A program made the position numbers and the translations under genes. DNA of 54,780 nt. It comes from Pelomonas sp. KK5. GTDB lineage: Bacteria > Pseudomonadota > Gammaproteobacteria > Burkholderiales > Burkholderiaceae_C. The DNA is taken from NCBI RefSeq assembly GCF_001984095.1, contig NZ_LYVQ01000008.1, forward strand, positions 1 through 54,780. Reading direction: 5' to 3'. How positions within the stretch are numbered: position 1 is the first letter of the stretch; the number at the start of each line of letters is the position of its first letter. The notes under the pieces are model-generated. The model was not told the DNA's origin. It did not search any database and saw nothing but the letters and a program-made list of their open reading frames with translations. This document shows positions 17,319 to 29,082 of this stretch, in pieces.

Positions 17319-18158
17319 ATGAAGGTATTTCTGGTCGAGGACTCGGTGTCCATCCGCCGCCTGGTCGTGAGAAGGCTCGAGGCCATCGAGGGGCTGCACC
17401 TGGTCGGCGAGGCCGCCACGGAGGCCCATGCGCTGGCGCTGGTGCCCTGGGCGGAGCCCGAGGTGGTGCTGCTCGATCTCTCGCTGGCCGACGGGGGCTC
17501 CGGCCTGCGCGTGCTGCCGGTGCTGCGCAGCAGCGGCTTCACCGGCCACATCGCGGTGCTGACCAGCCAGGACGGCGACCTGCTGCGCCGGCGCTGCCTC
17601 GAACTGGGGGCCGATGCCTTCTACGACAAGGGCAGTGGCCTGGAGACCCTGTTCGACGATCTGGCGGAGAGGGCGACGCGCACCCGCGGCGCGGACGACC
17701 TGCCGTTCTGGCCGCTGCGCGACCGCCTGACCGGCCTGTTCGACGAGCAGGCCCTGCGCGAGCGCCTGGACCAGAGCATCCGCGCCGCCACCCGCGACGA
17801 CCTCGGCCTGGCGGTCTATGTGCTGCGCCTGGAGGGGCTGGCGGAGCTGGGCGCGGGCCTGGCCGACCCGATGGCGCTCGAGCTGTCGCGCCGCCTGGGC
17901 GAGGCCTGCGGCGCGGCCGACATCGTGGCCCGCCTCCCGGGCGACCAGTACTGCGTCGTGCTGACCCGGCTGGACGAGCCGCGCGATGCCGGTGTGTTCG
18001 CGGCCCGGCTGCATGAGCTGATGAGCGAGCCCTTCATGCACGATCGCCGCGCGCTGAAGCCGGTGGTGAAGATCGGCATGGCCCGCTTCCCGACCGATGC
18101 CGTCTCGGCCAGCGGCCTGCTGACGCTGGCGGAGGCGGCGGCCTGCGGCGCTGTCTGA
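17319..18158 (+). CDS. Receiver domain fused to degenerate GGDEF-like domain (paralogue 1)
   Basis: A 279-residue protein. Residues 1-120 are a receiver domain with intact Glu7/Asp8, phospho-acceptor Asp53 (VLLDLSL) and Lys in FYDKG. After a linker, residues 130-279 look like a GGDEF domain (RDRLTGLFDEQALRERL). The catalytic signature is replaced by PGDQY at 207-211, so diguanylate cyclase activity is unlikely. I chose ATG 17319 over GTG 17313 because GGAG lies eight bases before it. It aligns without gaps over the receiver start with the convergent gene at 18230-19078, which has lost the phospho-acceptor. Function inferred: signalling adaptor, possibly linked to the kinase pair upstream or to the phytochrome downstream. 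Confidence 0.85.
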   Translation: MKVFLVEDSVSIRRLVVRRLEAIEGLHLVGEAATEAHALALVPWAEPEVVLLDLSLADGGSGLRVLPVLRSSGFTGHIAVLTSQDGDLLRRRCLELGADAFYDKGSGLETLFDDLAERATRTRGADDLPFWPLRDRLTGLFDEQALRERLDQSIRAATRDDLGLAVYVLRLEGLAELGAGLADPMALELSRRLGEACGAADIVARLPGDQYCVVLTRLDEPRDAGVFAARLHELMSEPFMHDRRALKPVVKIGMARFPTDAVSASGLLTLAEAAACGAV

Positions 18159-18177
18159 AACATCGGTCCCAAAGCGA

Positions 18178-18206
18178 AGAGGGCCCCCGCGGGGGCCCTT
18201 CTTCTT
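18178..18206. terminator. Bidirectional terminator between convergent receiver genes
   Basis: GGGCCCCC (18181-18188) and GGGGGCCC (18191-18198) form a strong palindrome flanked by AAGA on the left and TTCTTCTT on the right. It lies 22 bases after the plus-strand stop and 31 bases after the minus-strand stop, and can serve both genes. Confidence 0.85.
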
Positions 18207-18229
18207 GCCGGGTTCCGGATCCGCTGGTG

Positions 18230-19078
18230 CTACATCGCTGCGAAGGCGCGGGCCTGGGCCAGCTGCACCGGCTCGCGGGTCGGCACCTGGTCGATGGCGA
18301 ACAGCGCCAGGCCCAGCTCCACCTTGAGCGCCGAGCCGCGGTCGTCGGTGGACAGCGGCTCACCCATCGCCGCGGCGATCTGCCGCGCGCGCTCGGCCGC
18401 GGCCATGCTGGCGTCGAAGACCGGCATCACCAGGCTGAACTGCGAGCCCGAGCGGCGCACCACCACGTCGGCCAGGTCGGCCTCCTGGCCACCGGCCTGG
18501 CGCAGCCGCTCCACCAGCATGTGGGCCATCAGCTCCGCATGCACCGCAGGCAGGCTGCGGGTGGACACCAGGCGCAGCACGAAGACGGCCAGCTTGATGT
18601 CCGGCCGCAGCTCGCTGCTGGCGCACTGGGCCAGGCGACGGCACAGGCCCGACTGGTTGTGCAGCGCGGCCAGGCCGTCGCGCAGCAGCGCGGTCGGCTC
18701 GGTGGCATGGCCGCGGGCCGGGGCCGCGACGTCGAACAGGCGCGCGATGTCGATCTCGCCGGCCTTGTCCATGAAGGCATCGGCGCCAGCCGCCAGGCAG
18801 TCCACGCGGCTCACCTGCGGCTGGGCCTTGGCGTCGAGCAGCACGACGATGCGGCCGGCGAAGCCGCCGCGGCGCAAGGCCTCGATCAGGTGCAGGCCGG
18901 AGCCTTCGATCAGCGGCAGGGCCAGCAGGATCAGGTCCGGCGCGGTCCAGCCGATCAGCGCCATTGCCTCGGTCTCGCCGCCGGCCTCGCCGACCAGGCG
19001 CAGGCCTGGCCTGCCGCGCAGCTGGCGCACCAGCCGGCGTCGGCTCGTCGCGCACCCCTCAACCAGAAAGACCTTCAT
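18230..19078 (-). CDS. Pseudo-receiver fused to degenerate GGDEF-like domain (paralogue 2)
   Basis: A 282-residue homologue of the convergent gene at 17319. The receiver-like domain starts with the same MKVFLVE, but Asp8 is Gly and the phospho-acceptor position 53 is Ala (LILLALPL), while the Lys in FMDK is kept. It should therefore not be phosphorylated in the usual way. In the C-terminal GGDEF-like half the signature is SGSQF (210-214), also without catalytic residues. ATG 19078 has GGGAG in front; longer readings to 19174 lack support. It follows the bacteriophytochrome gene on the same strand by 123 bases. It may act as a constitutive or protein-binding partner. Its role is not known. Confidence 0.83.
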   Translation of the reverse strand: MKVFLVEGCATSRRRLVRQLRGRPGLRLVGEAGGETEAMALIGWTAPDLILLALPLIEGSGLHLIEALRRGGFAGRIVVLLDAKAQPQVSRVDCLAAGADAFMDKAGEIDIARLFDVAAPARGHATEPTALLRDGLAALHNQSGLCRRLAQCASSELRPDIKLAVFVLRLVSTRSLPAVHAELMAHMLVERLRQAGGQEADLADVVVRRSGSQFSLVMPVFDASMAAAERARQIAAAMGEPLSTDDRGSALKVELGLALFAIDQVPTREPVQLAQARAFAAM

Positions 19079-19183
19079 TGTTCCGCTCCCGCAGCTCCGA
19101 TTCGCATGCATGGCATGTTGGCAAGGCGGCCCCCGGCCGCACAGCGGGCTTTGACGGCAGCACCGGTGCAGCAATGCCGGCAG

Positions 19184-19206
19184 CGCGTGTAGGGAACTTG
19201 CCTACA
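19184..19206 (-). promoter_or_regulatory. Shared operator-like element, copy 2
   Basis: On the minus strand: TGTAGG, seven bases, CCTACA, then CGCG. The half-sites are perfect inverted repeats. It lies 105 bases before the ATG at 19078, nearly the same distance as copy 1 from its gene. It also overlaps the last codon and stop of the bacteriophytochrome gene. Confidence 0.5.
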
Positions 19207-21364
19207 CCTGCGGCAGCGGCAGCTCCAGCTCGAAGATCACCTCCCCGTTGCGCGCCTCGTAGCGCACCGAGCCGCCCTGCGCGGCGGCGATCTGGTGGAC
19301 GATGTACAGGCCCAGGCCCATGCTGCCCGGGTTGCGCGCGTTGCGGTGCTCCAGCGAGCTGCGCTTGAAGGGATCGAACAGGCCCTCGACGAGCTCCTGC
19401 GCAATCGGCTCCGCCGGGTTGGCGACGCGCAGGTGCACCCGCTCGTCGCCGACCCGCGCGAGCTCGATGCGGATGCGGCCCTTGCCGTGGTGCCGGGCGT
19501 TGCTGAGCAGGTTGGCGGCCATCTGCACATAACGCTGCGGGTCGACGGTGACCGGCAGGGCCTCGGGCAGGGTGGCGTCGAGCTGCATGTCGGGGTAGGC
19601 CGCGCGCTGGTCGCGCAGCAGCTGGCCCAGCAGGGCGGCCAGGTCGGTGGCCTCGGGCTCGATGGACAGGCCCAGGCCGTTCTGGATGCGGGTGATGTCC
19701 TGCAGGTCGCGCAGCAGGCGCTGCATGCGATTGGTGGAGGTGCGGATCACGGTGCTGATGCGCTCGGCGGCGTGCTGGCGGTCCAGCGCGAAGGAGGCCA
19801 CCGAGAGCGTGTGCAGCGGGTCGCGCAGGTCATGGCCCAGCACGGCCCACAGCTGCGAGCGCAGCCGGTCCAGCTCCAGCACCCGGCCCGCATGGGCGCG
19901 GCTGACCGCGTCCAGCAGCAGCGCGGCCGACTCCAGCTGGGTGGCGCTCCAGGGCACGGCGGTGCCGCGCACCGTCTCGCGCCACTCGTCGAAGGAGCCG
20001 CGCGGCGTCAGGCGCGGGCCCAGCGGGCCGTGGGCGATCACCTTCTCGGGCTTGCCGCCCCAGCGGATGGTCTGGATCTGCTCGGGCCGCAGCGCCACCA
20101 GCCAGCCGCGGCGCGGGCCGTCGAATCGCAGGCCCAGCGCACCGCACCAGCGGGCCGGCTCCGGCTGCAGCGGCAGTTCGGACTCGAGCTCGATGTGCAC
20201 CAGCGCCCGCTCGCGCTGCTGCAGCGTCTCGACCAGCGCGGCGGCCCAGTGCTCGTCCACGGGACCGTGACAGCGCAGCCGGCCGTCGATCGCCACCACC
20301 AGCGCCTCGCAATCCAGGCTGGCGCACAGCGGCGCGGCCTCGCGCGTCAGCACGTCGCCAGCCTCGTGGCCCTGGCCGATCTGGGCGCCGATCTCGCTGC
20401 GCAGCAGGGCGGCTTCCGCCATCGCCGCCTCGCGCTCGCGGGCCGCCAGGGTCTGCGCCTGCGCGGCCAGCAGCTGCGCGATCACGTCCGCCGCCATGCG
20501 GATCGGAAAGGGCACGCGCAGCGGCGCCATGTGGTGGCAGGCGAGCATGCCCCAGAGCCGCCCACCCACGACGATGGACATGCTCATCGAGGCGGCCACG
20601 CCCATGTTGCGCAGGTATTCGATGTGCACCGGCGAGACGCTGCGCAGCACGCTGTGGCTGAGGTCCAGCGGCGCCGTGCGGTCCGGCGCGGCCAGCAGGG
20701 GCACGGGCTGGTCGCCCACGTCGGCGATCAGGCGCAGCGTGTTCAGCAGGTACAGGCGGCGGGCCTGCGCCGGGATGTCGCTGGCCGGGTAGCGGCGGCC
20801 GAGATAGGACTCCAGGCTCGCGCGGCGCGCCTCGGCCACGATGTCCCCGCTGTCGTCGTGGCGGAAGCGGTAGGCCATCACCCGGTCGAAGCCGGTCAGC
20901 GCGCGCAGCTCGGCCACGGCGGTGTCCAGCAGGCGCTCGATCGAGGGCTGGTGCCGCAGCTTGTCCATGGCGCGGTAGGCCAGCTGCGCGAAGCGGCCGA
21001 CGCCGTCGGCCTCGCGCAGCTCGAACTCGCACAGGCACAGGCCCTCGTGGGCGTGGATCACGAGGTCGAAGGGCCGGCCGGAGAGCACCAGCTCGCGCGA
21101 GTCCGGCATCGGCTCGCCGGCGGCCAGCGCGGCCAGCGCCTCGCGGATGGCGGGCCACGCCGGGCCTTCCGAACCGCCCAGGCCGCCGGGGCCGGGGATG
21201 GTGCCGGGCCGCAGCGCCAGGCCCAGCATCGCATTGGCATTGGCGCTCATCGCCACCAGGCTGCCGGTGCGGTCGAAGGCCAGCAGCGCCCCGTGCGGCT
21301 GGATCGAGCCGGGAATGTGGATGGGCTCGCTGGCGCAGGTGTCCAGCGTGGCCTGGTCGATCAT
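19202..21364 (-). CDS. bphP: Bacteriophytochrome (red/far-red light sensor histidine kinase)
   Basis: A 720-residue photoreceptor. The biliverdin-binding cysteine is Cys10, in the N-terminal segment before IHIPGSIQPHG. A PAS domain (about 15-115), a GAF domain (about 135-300; the family motif appears as YPASDIPAQARRLY) and a PHY domain (about 315-490) follow. The histidine kinase has His511 (LGHDLRDPLHTL) and an HATPase domain (NLLSNARHHGKG, GLGLYIVHQIAAAQGG). Its ATG overlaps the heme-oxygenase stop, so chromophore synthesis and apoprotein are made together. No classical response regulator follows directly; the degenerate receiver protein downstream is the nearest. It senses red light and signals by phosphotransfer. 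Confidence 0.95.
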   Translation of the reverse strand: MIDQATLDTCASEPIHIPGSIQPHGALLAFDRTGSLVAMSANANAMLGLALRPGTIPGPGGLGGSEGPAWPAIREALAALAAGEPMPDSRELVLSGRPFDLVIHAHEGLCLCEFELREADGVGRFAQLAYRAMDKLRHQPSIERLLDTAVAELRALTGFDRVMAYRFRHDDSGDIVAEARRASLESYLGRRYPASDIPAQARRLYLLNTLRLIADVGDQPVPLLAAPDRTAPLDLSHSVLRSVSPVHIEYLRNMGVAASMSMSIVVGGRLWGMLACHHMAPLRVPFPIRMAADVIAQLLAAQAQTLAAREREAAMAEAALLRSEIGAQIGQGHEAGDVLTREAAPLCASLDCEALVVAIDGRLRCHGPVDEHWAAALVETLQQRERALVHIELESELPLQPEPARWCGALGLRFDGPRRGWLVALRPEQIQTIRWGGKPEKVIAHGPLGPRLTPRGSFDEWRETVRGTAVPWSATQLESAALLLDAVSRAHAGRVLELDRLRSQLWAVLGHDLRDPLHTLSVASFALDRQHAAERISTVIRTSTNRMQRLLRDLQDITRIQNGLGLSIEPEATDLAALLGQLLRDQRAAYPDMQLDATLPEALPVTVDPQRYVQMAANLLSNARHHGKGRIRIELARVGDERVHLRVANPAEPIAQELVEGLFDPFKRSSLEHRNARNPGSMGLGLYIVHQIAAAQGGSVRYEARNGEVIFELELPLPQV

Positions 21365-21948
21365 GAACTCAGCCCCTCGAAGCGGTGCAGCAGCGCGCCG
21401 AAGGTGGCCTGGGCGGCCGCGCAGGCGGTGTAGCGCTCGCTGGTGCCGGCGCCGATCTCGGCCTGCGCCAGCTCGCGGAACTCGCGCCACATCGCGCCGG
21501 TGCGCTCGCCGAAGCCGTGGAAGTAGCTGGCCCCGGCGCCGGGCGCGAGGCCCAGCTCGCGGCGCAGCCATGGCGTGATCACCTGCCCGCCCAGCGCCGA
21601 GCCCTCCACCACGTACATGGAACCGAACAGCGCCGGCAGCGTGATGTCCGGATGCCAGGCCTCCTCGGCCGTGGCGGGTGGCGGCGCCGGCGCGGCGGCC
21701 TGCAGCCAGGCCAGGTCGTCGGCCGCGAAGCGGGCGCGCCGGCGCAGCCCGAACCAGGGGCGCAGCCGCACCGGCAGGGCGGACTGGACGTCCTGCTCCC
21801 AGCGGTGCAGGAAGGTGTGGAAGCCGCCGATGATGGCGGCGTACCGGTTCAGCGGCATGGGCGCATCCAGCGCCAGCAGACGCTCGATGCGCTCATGCTG
21901 AGGCTGCGTGGCCGCGCGCAGCTCGGCAAGGACGGAAGGGGGAGTCAT
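21361..21948 (-). CDS. bphO: Heme oxygenase supplying biliverdin
   Basis: A 195-residue heme oxygenase of the BphO kind, which opens heme to biliverdin, the phytochrome chromophore. The proximal histidine is His18 (TQPQHERIERLL). The region EGSALGGQVITPWL (about 120) matches the distal helix, and GFGERTGAMWREF follows. ATG 21948 starts a normal family N-terminus (MTPPSVLAELR); a TTG at 21984 is possible but adds an atypical extension. The stop overlaps the phytochrome start. It lies 51 bases behind glgX on the same strand, so the light-sensing pair may be read from the glycogen operon. Confidence 0.93.
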   Translation of the reverse strand: MTPPSVLAELRAATQPQHERIERLLALDAPMPLNRYAAIIGGFHTFLHRWEQDVQSALPVRLRPWFGLRRRARFAADDLAWLQAAAPAPPPATAEEAWHPDITLPALFGSMYVVEGSALGGQVITPWLRRELGLAPGAGASYFHGFGERTGAMWREFRELAQAEIGAGTSERYTACAAAQATFGALLHRFEGLSS

Positions 21949-21999
21949 GGATCGCGCAGGGTGTCCGACGGAACACCCCGGCAATCGGCATGCCCAGGG

Positions 22000-24084
22000 T
22001 CAGAGCGCGATGCCGGCGGCGGACAGCGCCGCGAAGCCCCGCGGCGGCAGCGAGATCTCGCTGTCGCCCTCGCGCCAGCGGCGGGTCTCCATTGCGTCGA
22101 AGCTGGCGGCCTCGATTTGCCAGACGCCACCGGGCAGCAGGAAGGGCGTCTCGCTCTGGCTGCCGTTGAACAGCAGCAGCAGCGGCGTGGCGGCGCGGCC
22201 GGGCTTGCCGATCAGGCAGCCGAGCGCAGGGTTGCCGGCCAGGCCCCAGTCGGAGATCTCCATCGGCCGGCCGTCGGCGCGCAGCCAGGACAGGTCGGGC
22301 AGGCCCAGGCGGTCGGGCACGCCGTCGTACCAGCGGTTGGCGAAGGGGAGCATCTGGCGGCGCAACGCCAGCAGCCTGGCGACGTAGGCGCTCAGCGATT
22401 CGTCGGCGCGCGACCAGTCGATCCAGTTGGTCTCGTTGTCCTGGCAGTAGGGGTTGTTGTTGCCGCCGGTGCCGTGGCCGAGCTCGTCACCGGCGGCCAG
22501 CATCGGCGTGCCCTGCGAGAGCAGCATGCTGGCCAGCAGCGCGCGCTTGACCCGGTCGCGCCTGGCCAGCACGGCGGCGTCCTTGCTGGGGCCTTCGGCG
22601 CCGAAGTTGGCGCTGTGGTTGTGGGCGTGGCCGTCGCGGTTGTGCTCGCCGTTGGCGTGGTTGTGGCGATGGCAGTAGCTGACCAGGTCCTGCAGCGTGA
22701 AGCCGTCGTGAGAGACCACGTAGTTCAGCGATTCGGCCGGCTGGCGGCCGCGCGGCTGGAACACCTCGGACGAGGCGCACAGGCGCTGCGCGAACTCCCC
22801 ACGGGTGGCCTTGCCCTCGACCCAGAAGCTGCGCATCGTGTCGCGGAAGCGGTCGTTCCACTCCAGCCAGCCGTGCGGGAAGTTGCCCAGCTGGTAGCCG
22901 CCGGGGCCGATGTCCCAGGGCTCGGCGATCATCTTCAGCGTGGACAGCAGCGGGTCCTGCGCCAGCGCGGTGAAGAAGGCGGCGCGGGCGTCGAAGCCGT
23001 GGTCGCCCCGGCCCAGCGAGGTGGCGAGGTCGAAGCGGAAGCCGTCCACATGCATCTCGCCGGCCCAGAAGCGCAGGCTGTCCAGCACCAGCTGCATCAC
23101 GCGCGGCTGGCGCAGGTCCAGCGTGTTGCCGCAGCCGGTGTCGTTCTCGTAGAGCGCCTTGGCCTCGGGCTGCAGGCGGTAGTAGCTGGCGTTGTCCAGG
23201 CCGCGGAAGGAGAGGGTCGGGCCGCGCTCGTCGCTCTCGGCGCTGTGGTTGAAGACGACGTCGAGGATCACCTCGATGCCGGCGGCGTGCAGGCGCTTGA
23301 CCATCTCGCGGAACTCGTCCCGCGCGGGGCCTTCGCCCGATGCCAGGCGCGGGTCGGGGCAGAAGAAGCCGACGGTGTTGTAGCCCCAGTAGTTGCTCAG
23401 GCCCAGCTGGGCGAGCCGGTATTCGTCGATGCGCTGGTGGACCGGCAGCAGCTGCACGGCGGTGACGCCCAGGCGCTGCAGGTGGGCGATCGAGGCCTCG
23501 TGCGCGAGGCCGGCGTAGGTGCCGCGCAGGTTCTCGGGCACGGCGGGGTTCAGCTTGGAGAAGCCCTTGACGTGCATCTCGTAGATGACCGTCTCGGCCA
23601 GCGGGCGGTGCAGGTGCTGGTCACCTTCCCAGTCGAAGGCGCCGGGGAAGCCGTTCACGACGCGGGCCTTCAGCGCCCAGCGCGCGTTGTCGCTGGGGTC
23701 CATGTGGGCGGGGAAGTTCAGGTCGGCGCCGAAGTGCTCGTCGCGCCACTCGAAGGCGCCGACGATCTCGCGCGCATACGGGTCCAGCAGCAGCTTGTTG
23801 GGGTTGAAGCGGTGGCCGCGCTCGGGCCGCCAGGGGCCCTGCGCGCGCAGGCCGTAGACCAGGCCCGGGCCGGCCTCGGGCAGGTAGCCGTGCCAGATGT
23901 CGCGGCTGCGGCCGGGCAGCGGCGTGCGCGAGACTTCGCGGCCGTCGGCCTCGTCGAACAGGCAGAGGTCGATGCTGTAGGCATGGGCGGAGAACACGGC
24001 GAAGTTGACGCCGTGGCCGTCCCAGTGCGCGCCCAGCGGCCAGGGGCGGCCCTCGTCGAGTCTTGCTGTCGTTGTCGTCTGCAT
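22000..24084 (-). CDS. glgX: Glycogen debranching enzyme GlgX
   Basis: A 694-residue isoamylase-type debranching enzyme (CBM48 about 15-110, then a GH13 barrel). The nucleophile is Asp352 in DGFRFDLA and the acid/base is Glu388 in EPWD; the third carboxylate is in VSHDGFTL. GNNNPYCQDNETNWIDW is the GlgX hallmark. It removes branches of limit dextrins so that alpha-glucan can be fully used. It starts 46 bases after the secreted unknown gene and belongs to the pgm-glgA-glgC-glgB series. No ribosome site is evident before ATG 24084. No glycogen phosphorylase gene is in the window. Confidence 0.95.
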   Translation of the reverse strand: MQTTTTARLDEGRPWPLGAHWDGHGVNFAVFSAHAYSIDLCLFDEADGREVSRTPLPGRSRDIWHGYLPEAGPGLVYGLRAQGPWRPERGHRFNPNKLLLDPYAREIVGAFEWRDEHFGADLNFPAHMDPSDNARWALKARVVNGFPGAFDWEGDQHLHRPLAETVIYEMHVKGFSKLNPAVPENLRGTYAGLAHEASIAHLQRLGVTAVQLLPVHQRIDEYRLAQLGLSNYWGYNTVGFFCPDPRLASGEGPARDEFREMVKRLHAAGIEVILDVVFNHSAESDERGPTLSFRGLDNASYYRLQPEAKALYENDTGCGNTLDLRQPRVMQLVLDSLRFWAGEMHVDGFRFDLATSLGRGDHGFDARAAFFTALAQDPLLSTLKMIAEPWDIGPGGYQLGNFPHGWLEWNDRFRDTMRSFWVEGKATRGEFAQRLCASSEVFQPRGRQPAESLNYVVSHDGFTLQDLVSYCHRHNHANGEHNRDGHAHNHSANFGAEGPSKDAAVLARRDRVKRALLASMLLSQGTPMLAAGDELGHGTGGNNNPYCQDNETNWIDWSRADESLSAYVARLLALRRQMLPFANRWYDGVPDRLGLPDLSWLRADGRPMEISDWGLAGNPALGCLIGKPGRAATPLLLLFNGSQSETPFLLPGGVWQIEAASFDAMETRRWREGDSEISLPPRGFAALSAAGIAL

Positions 24085-24130
24085 GGCTTCATTGAAGCAT
24101 GCAACTTGCGAGCCAGCGCCGGGGCAAACC

Positions 24131-24730
24131 TCAGGGCAGCTCGGCGATGCGCAGGCCCGACAGCAGCGCGTCGAGGAAGGCCGGCGTCACCTCGCCGGCC
24201 AGCAGGTAGACGGTGGGAGAGCCGTCGACGAGGAAGTAGATGCGCTGCCGGCCGGGGCTGGGGGACTTGATCCAGAAGGCGCTGATGGCACCCTGGCTGC
24301 TGCGGGTGTAGCTCTCGCAGTTGTCGATGCCCTCGCCCTGTCGGGCCCGGGCCAGCGCCCGCTCGCCGGCGCGCGGTGGCCGGCCGATGGCTTCGAGGAA
24401 CTGGCGGTTCGTGTGCACGCCCAGCGGCTTCAGCAAACCGTCGCGCTGGTAGGGGCGCAGCAGCCCGCCGGGGCTCAGCATGAGGAACTGCAGGCCCTGG
24501 CGCACTGTCGGCGCGGGCGCTTCCTCGTCTTCCGTCAGCAGCAGTTCGGCGATCTCGGACGGCGTCAGCTGCATCAGCAGCCGGCCGAAGCGCAGCGGGA
24601 TGCAGGACTCGCAGCGCCGCTCCGCGGGCCAGGGGCGGGGTTCGAGCCGCGTGTCCGGCCGGGCCCGGGCCGGCGCCGGAAGGACGGCCGCCAGCGCGAG
24701 AGCGAGGGCGCCGAGCGTCCGTACCGGCAT
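24131..24730 (-). CDS. Secreted protein of unknown function
   Basis: A 199-residue protein that I do not recognise. A signal peptide (MPVRTLGALALALAAVLPA, cleavage near AHA-like PARA) points to the periplasm. The mature part has two cysteines in CESC (about 40-43) and a third in NCESYTR, a helical middle (LTPSEIAELLLTEDEE) and a beta-rich end (RQRIYFLVDGSPTVYLLAGEV). The ATG at 24730 lies two bases after the phosphoglucomutase stop, so it is translated with the glycogen genes. It is unusual to find a secreted protein inserted in a cytoplasmic glycogen operon. Confidence 0.7.
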   Translation of the reverse strand: MPVRTLGALALALAAVLPAPARARPDTRLEPRPWPAERRCESCIPLRFGRLLMQLTPSEIAELLLTEDEEAPAPTVRQGLQFLMLSPGGLLRPYQRDGLLKPLGVHTNRQFLEAIGRPPRAGERALARARQGEGIDNCESYTRSSQGAISAFWIKSPSPGRQRIYFLVDGSPTVYLLAGEVTPAFLDALLSGLRIAELP

Positions 24731-24732
24731 CT

Positions 24733-27808
<3,076 letters not shown>

Positions 27809-27812
<4 letters not shown>

Positions 27813-29071
27813 GCGATCTTGTTGATCATGTCCTGGGTGATCAGGCACACGCCCTGGTCGGTCCGGCGGAAACGCGAGGCATCGAGTTCAGGATCCTGGC
27901 CGACGACCAGCCCTTCGGGGATCGTGACCCCGCGGTCGATCACCACCCGGCTCAGGTCCGCATGCGCGCCGATCGTCACGTAGGGCAGGATCACCGCCTC
28001 CTCGATCGCCGCGTACGAATGCACCCGCACCCCGGTGAACAGCAGCGACTGCCGCAGCGTGCTGCCCGAGACGATGCAGCCGCCCGAGACCAGCGAGCTG
28101 ATCGCCATGCCGCGCCGGCCCTCGATGTCGTGGACGAACTTGCAGGGCGCGGTCAGTTCCGAATAGGTCCAGATCGGCCACTCGGTGTCGTAGATGTCCA
28201 GGGCCGGGGTGACGGCGGTGAGGTCGATGTTGGCGTCGAAGTAGGCGTCCACCGTGCCGACGTCGCGCCAGTAGGCCTCGGCCTCGTACTCGCTGCGCAC
28301 GCAGGAGGTGGAGAAGCGGTGGGCGACCGCCTTGCCGTGCTTGACGACCCAGGGGATCAGGTCCTTGCCGAAGTCGTGGCTGGAGCTCGGGTTGGCGGCG
28401 TCTTCCTTCAGCAGCTCGAACAGGTAGTCGGTGTTGAAGACGTAGATGCCCATCGAGGCCAGCGCCATGTCCGGGTTGCCGGGAATGCCGGGCGGGTCGG
28501 CGGGCTTCTCGATGAAGGTGTGGATCACGTCCTTCTCGTCCACGTGCATCACGCCGAAGCCGGTGGCCTCCATGCGCGGCACTTCGAGGCAGCCCAGCGT
28601 CACGTCGGCGCCGGAGTCGACGTGCTGCTGCAGCATCACCTCGTAGTCCATCTTGTAGATGTGGTCGCCGGCGAGCACGACGATGTAGCGCGGCGCGTAG
28701 CTTTCGACGATGTCGATGTTCTGGAACACCGCGTCGGCGGTGCCGCGGTACCAGGCGTCTTCGGACACGCGCTGGCTGGCCGGCAGGATGTCGAAGCTCT
28801 CGTTGCGCTCCGCGCGCATGAAGCTCCAGCCGCGCGTCAGGTGGCGGATCAGGCTGTGGGCCTTGTACTGCGTGGCCACGCCGATGCGGCGGATGCCGGA
28901 GTTCAGCGCGTTGCTCAAGGCGAAGTCGATGATCCGCGTCTTGCCGCCGAAGTAGACGGCCGGCTTGGCGCGGGTGTCGGTCAGCTCCATCAGGCGGCTG
29001 CCGCGGCCGCCGGCGAGTACGAAGGCCATGGCATCGCGGGCCAGGCGATTGCTGCGGTTGCTCGGGGTCAT
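27809..29071 (-). CDS. glgC: Glucose-1-phosphate adenylyltransferase
   Basis: A 420-residue ADP-glucose pyrophosphorylase, the committing step of glycogen synthesis. The N-terminal signature [21 protein letters not shown], the [11 protein letters not shown] region and [15 protein letters not shown] are seen. The C-terminal left-handed beta-helix follows ([17 protein letters not shown]). ATG 29071 is supported by AAGGAG about nine bases upstream, which overlaps the stop of glgB. Such enzymes are usually regulated by sugar phosphates. Confidence 0.96.
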
Positions 29072-29082
29072 GTCCGGTCTCC

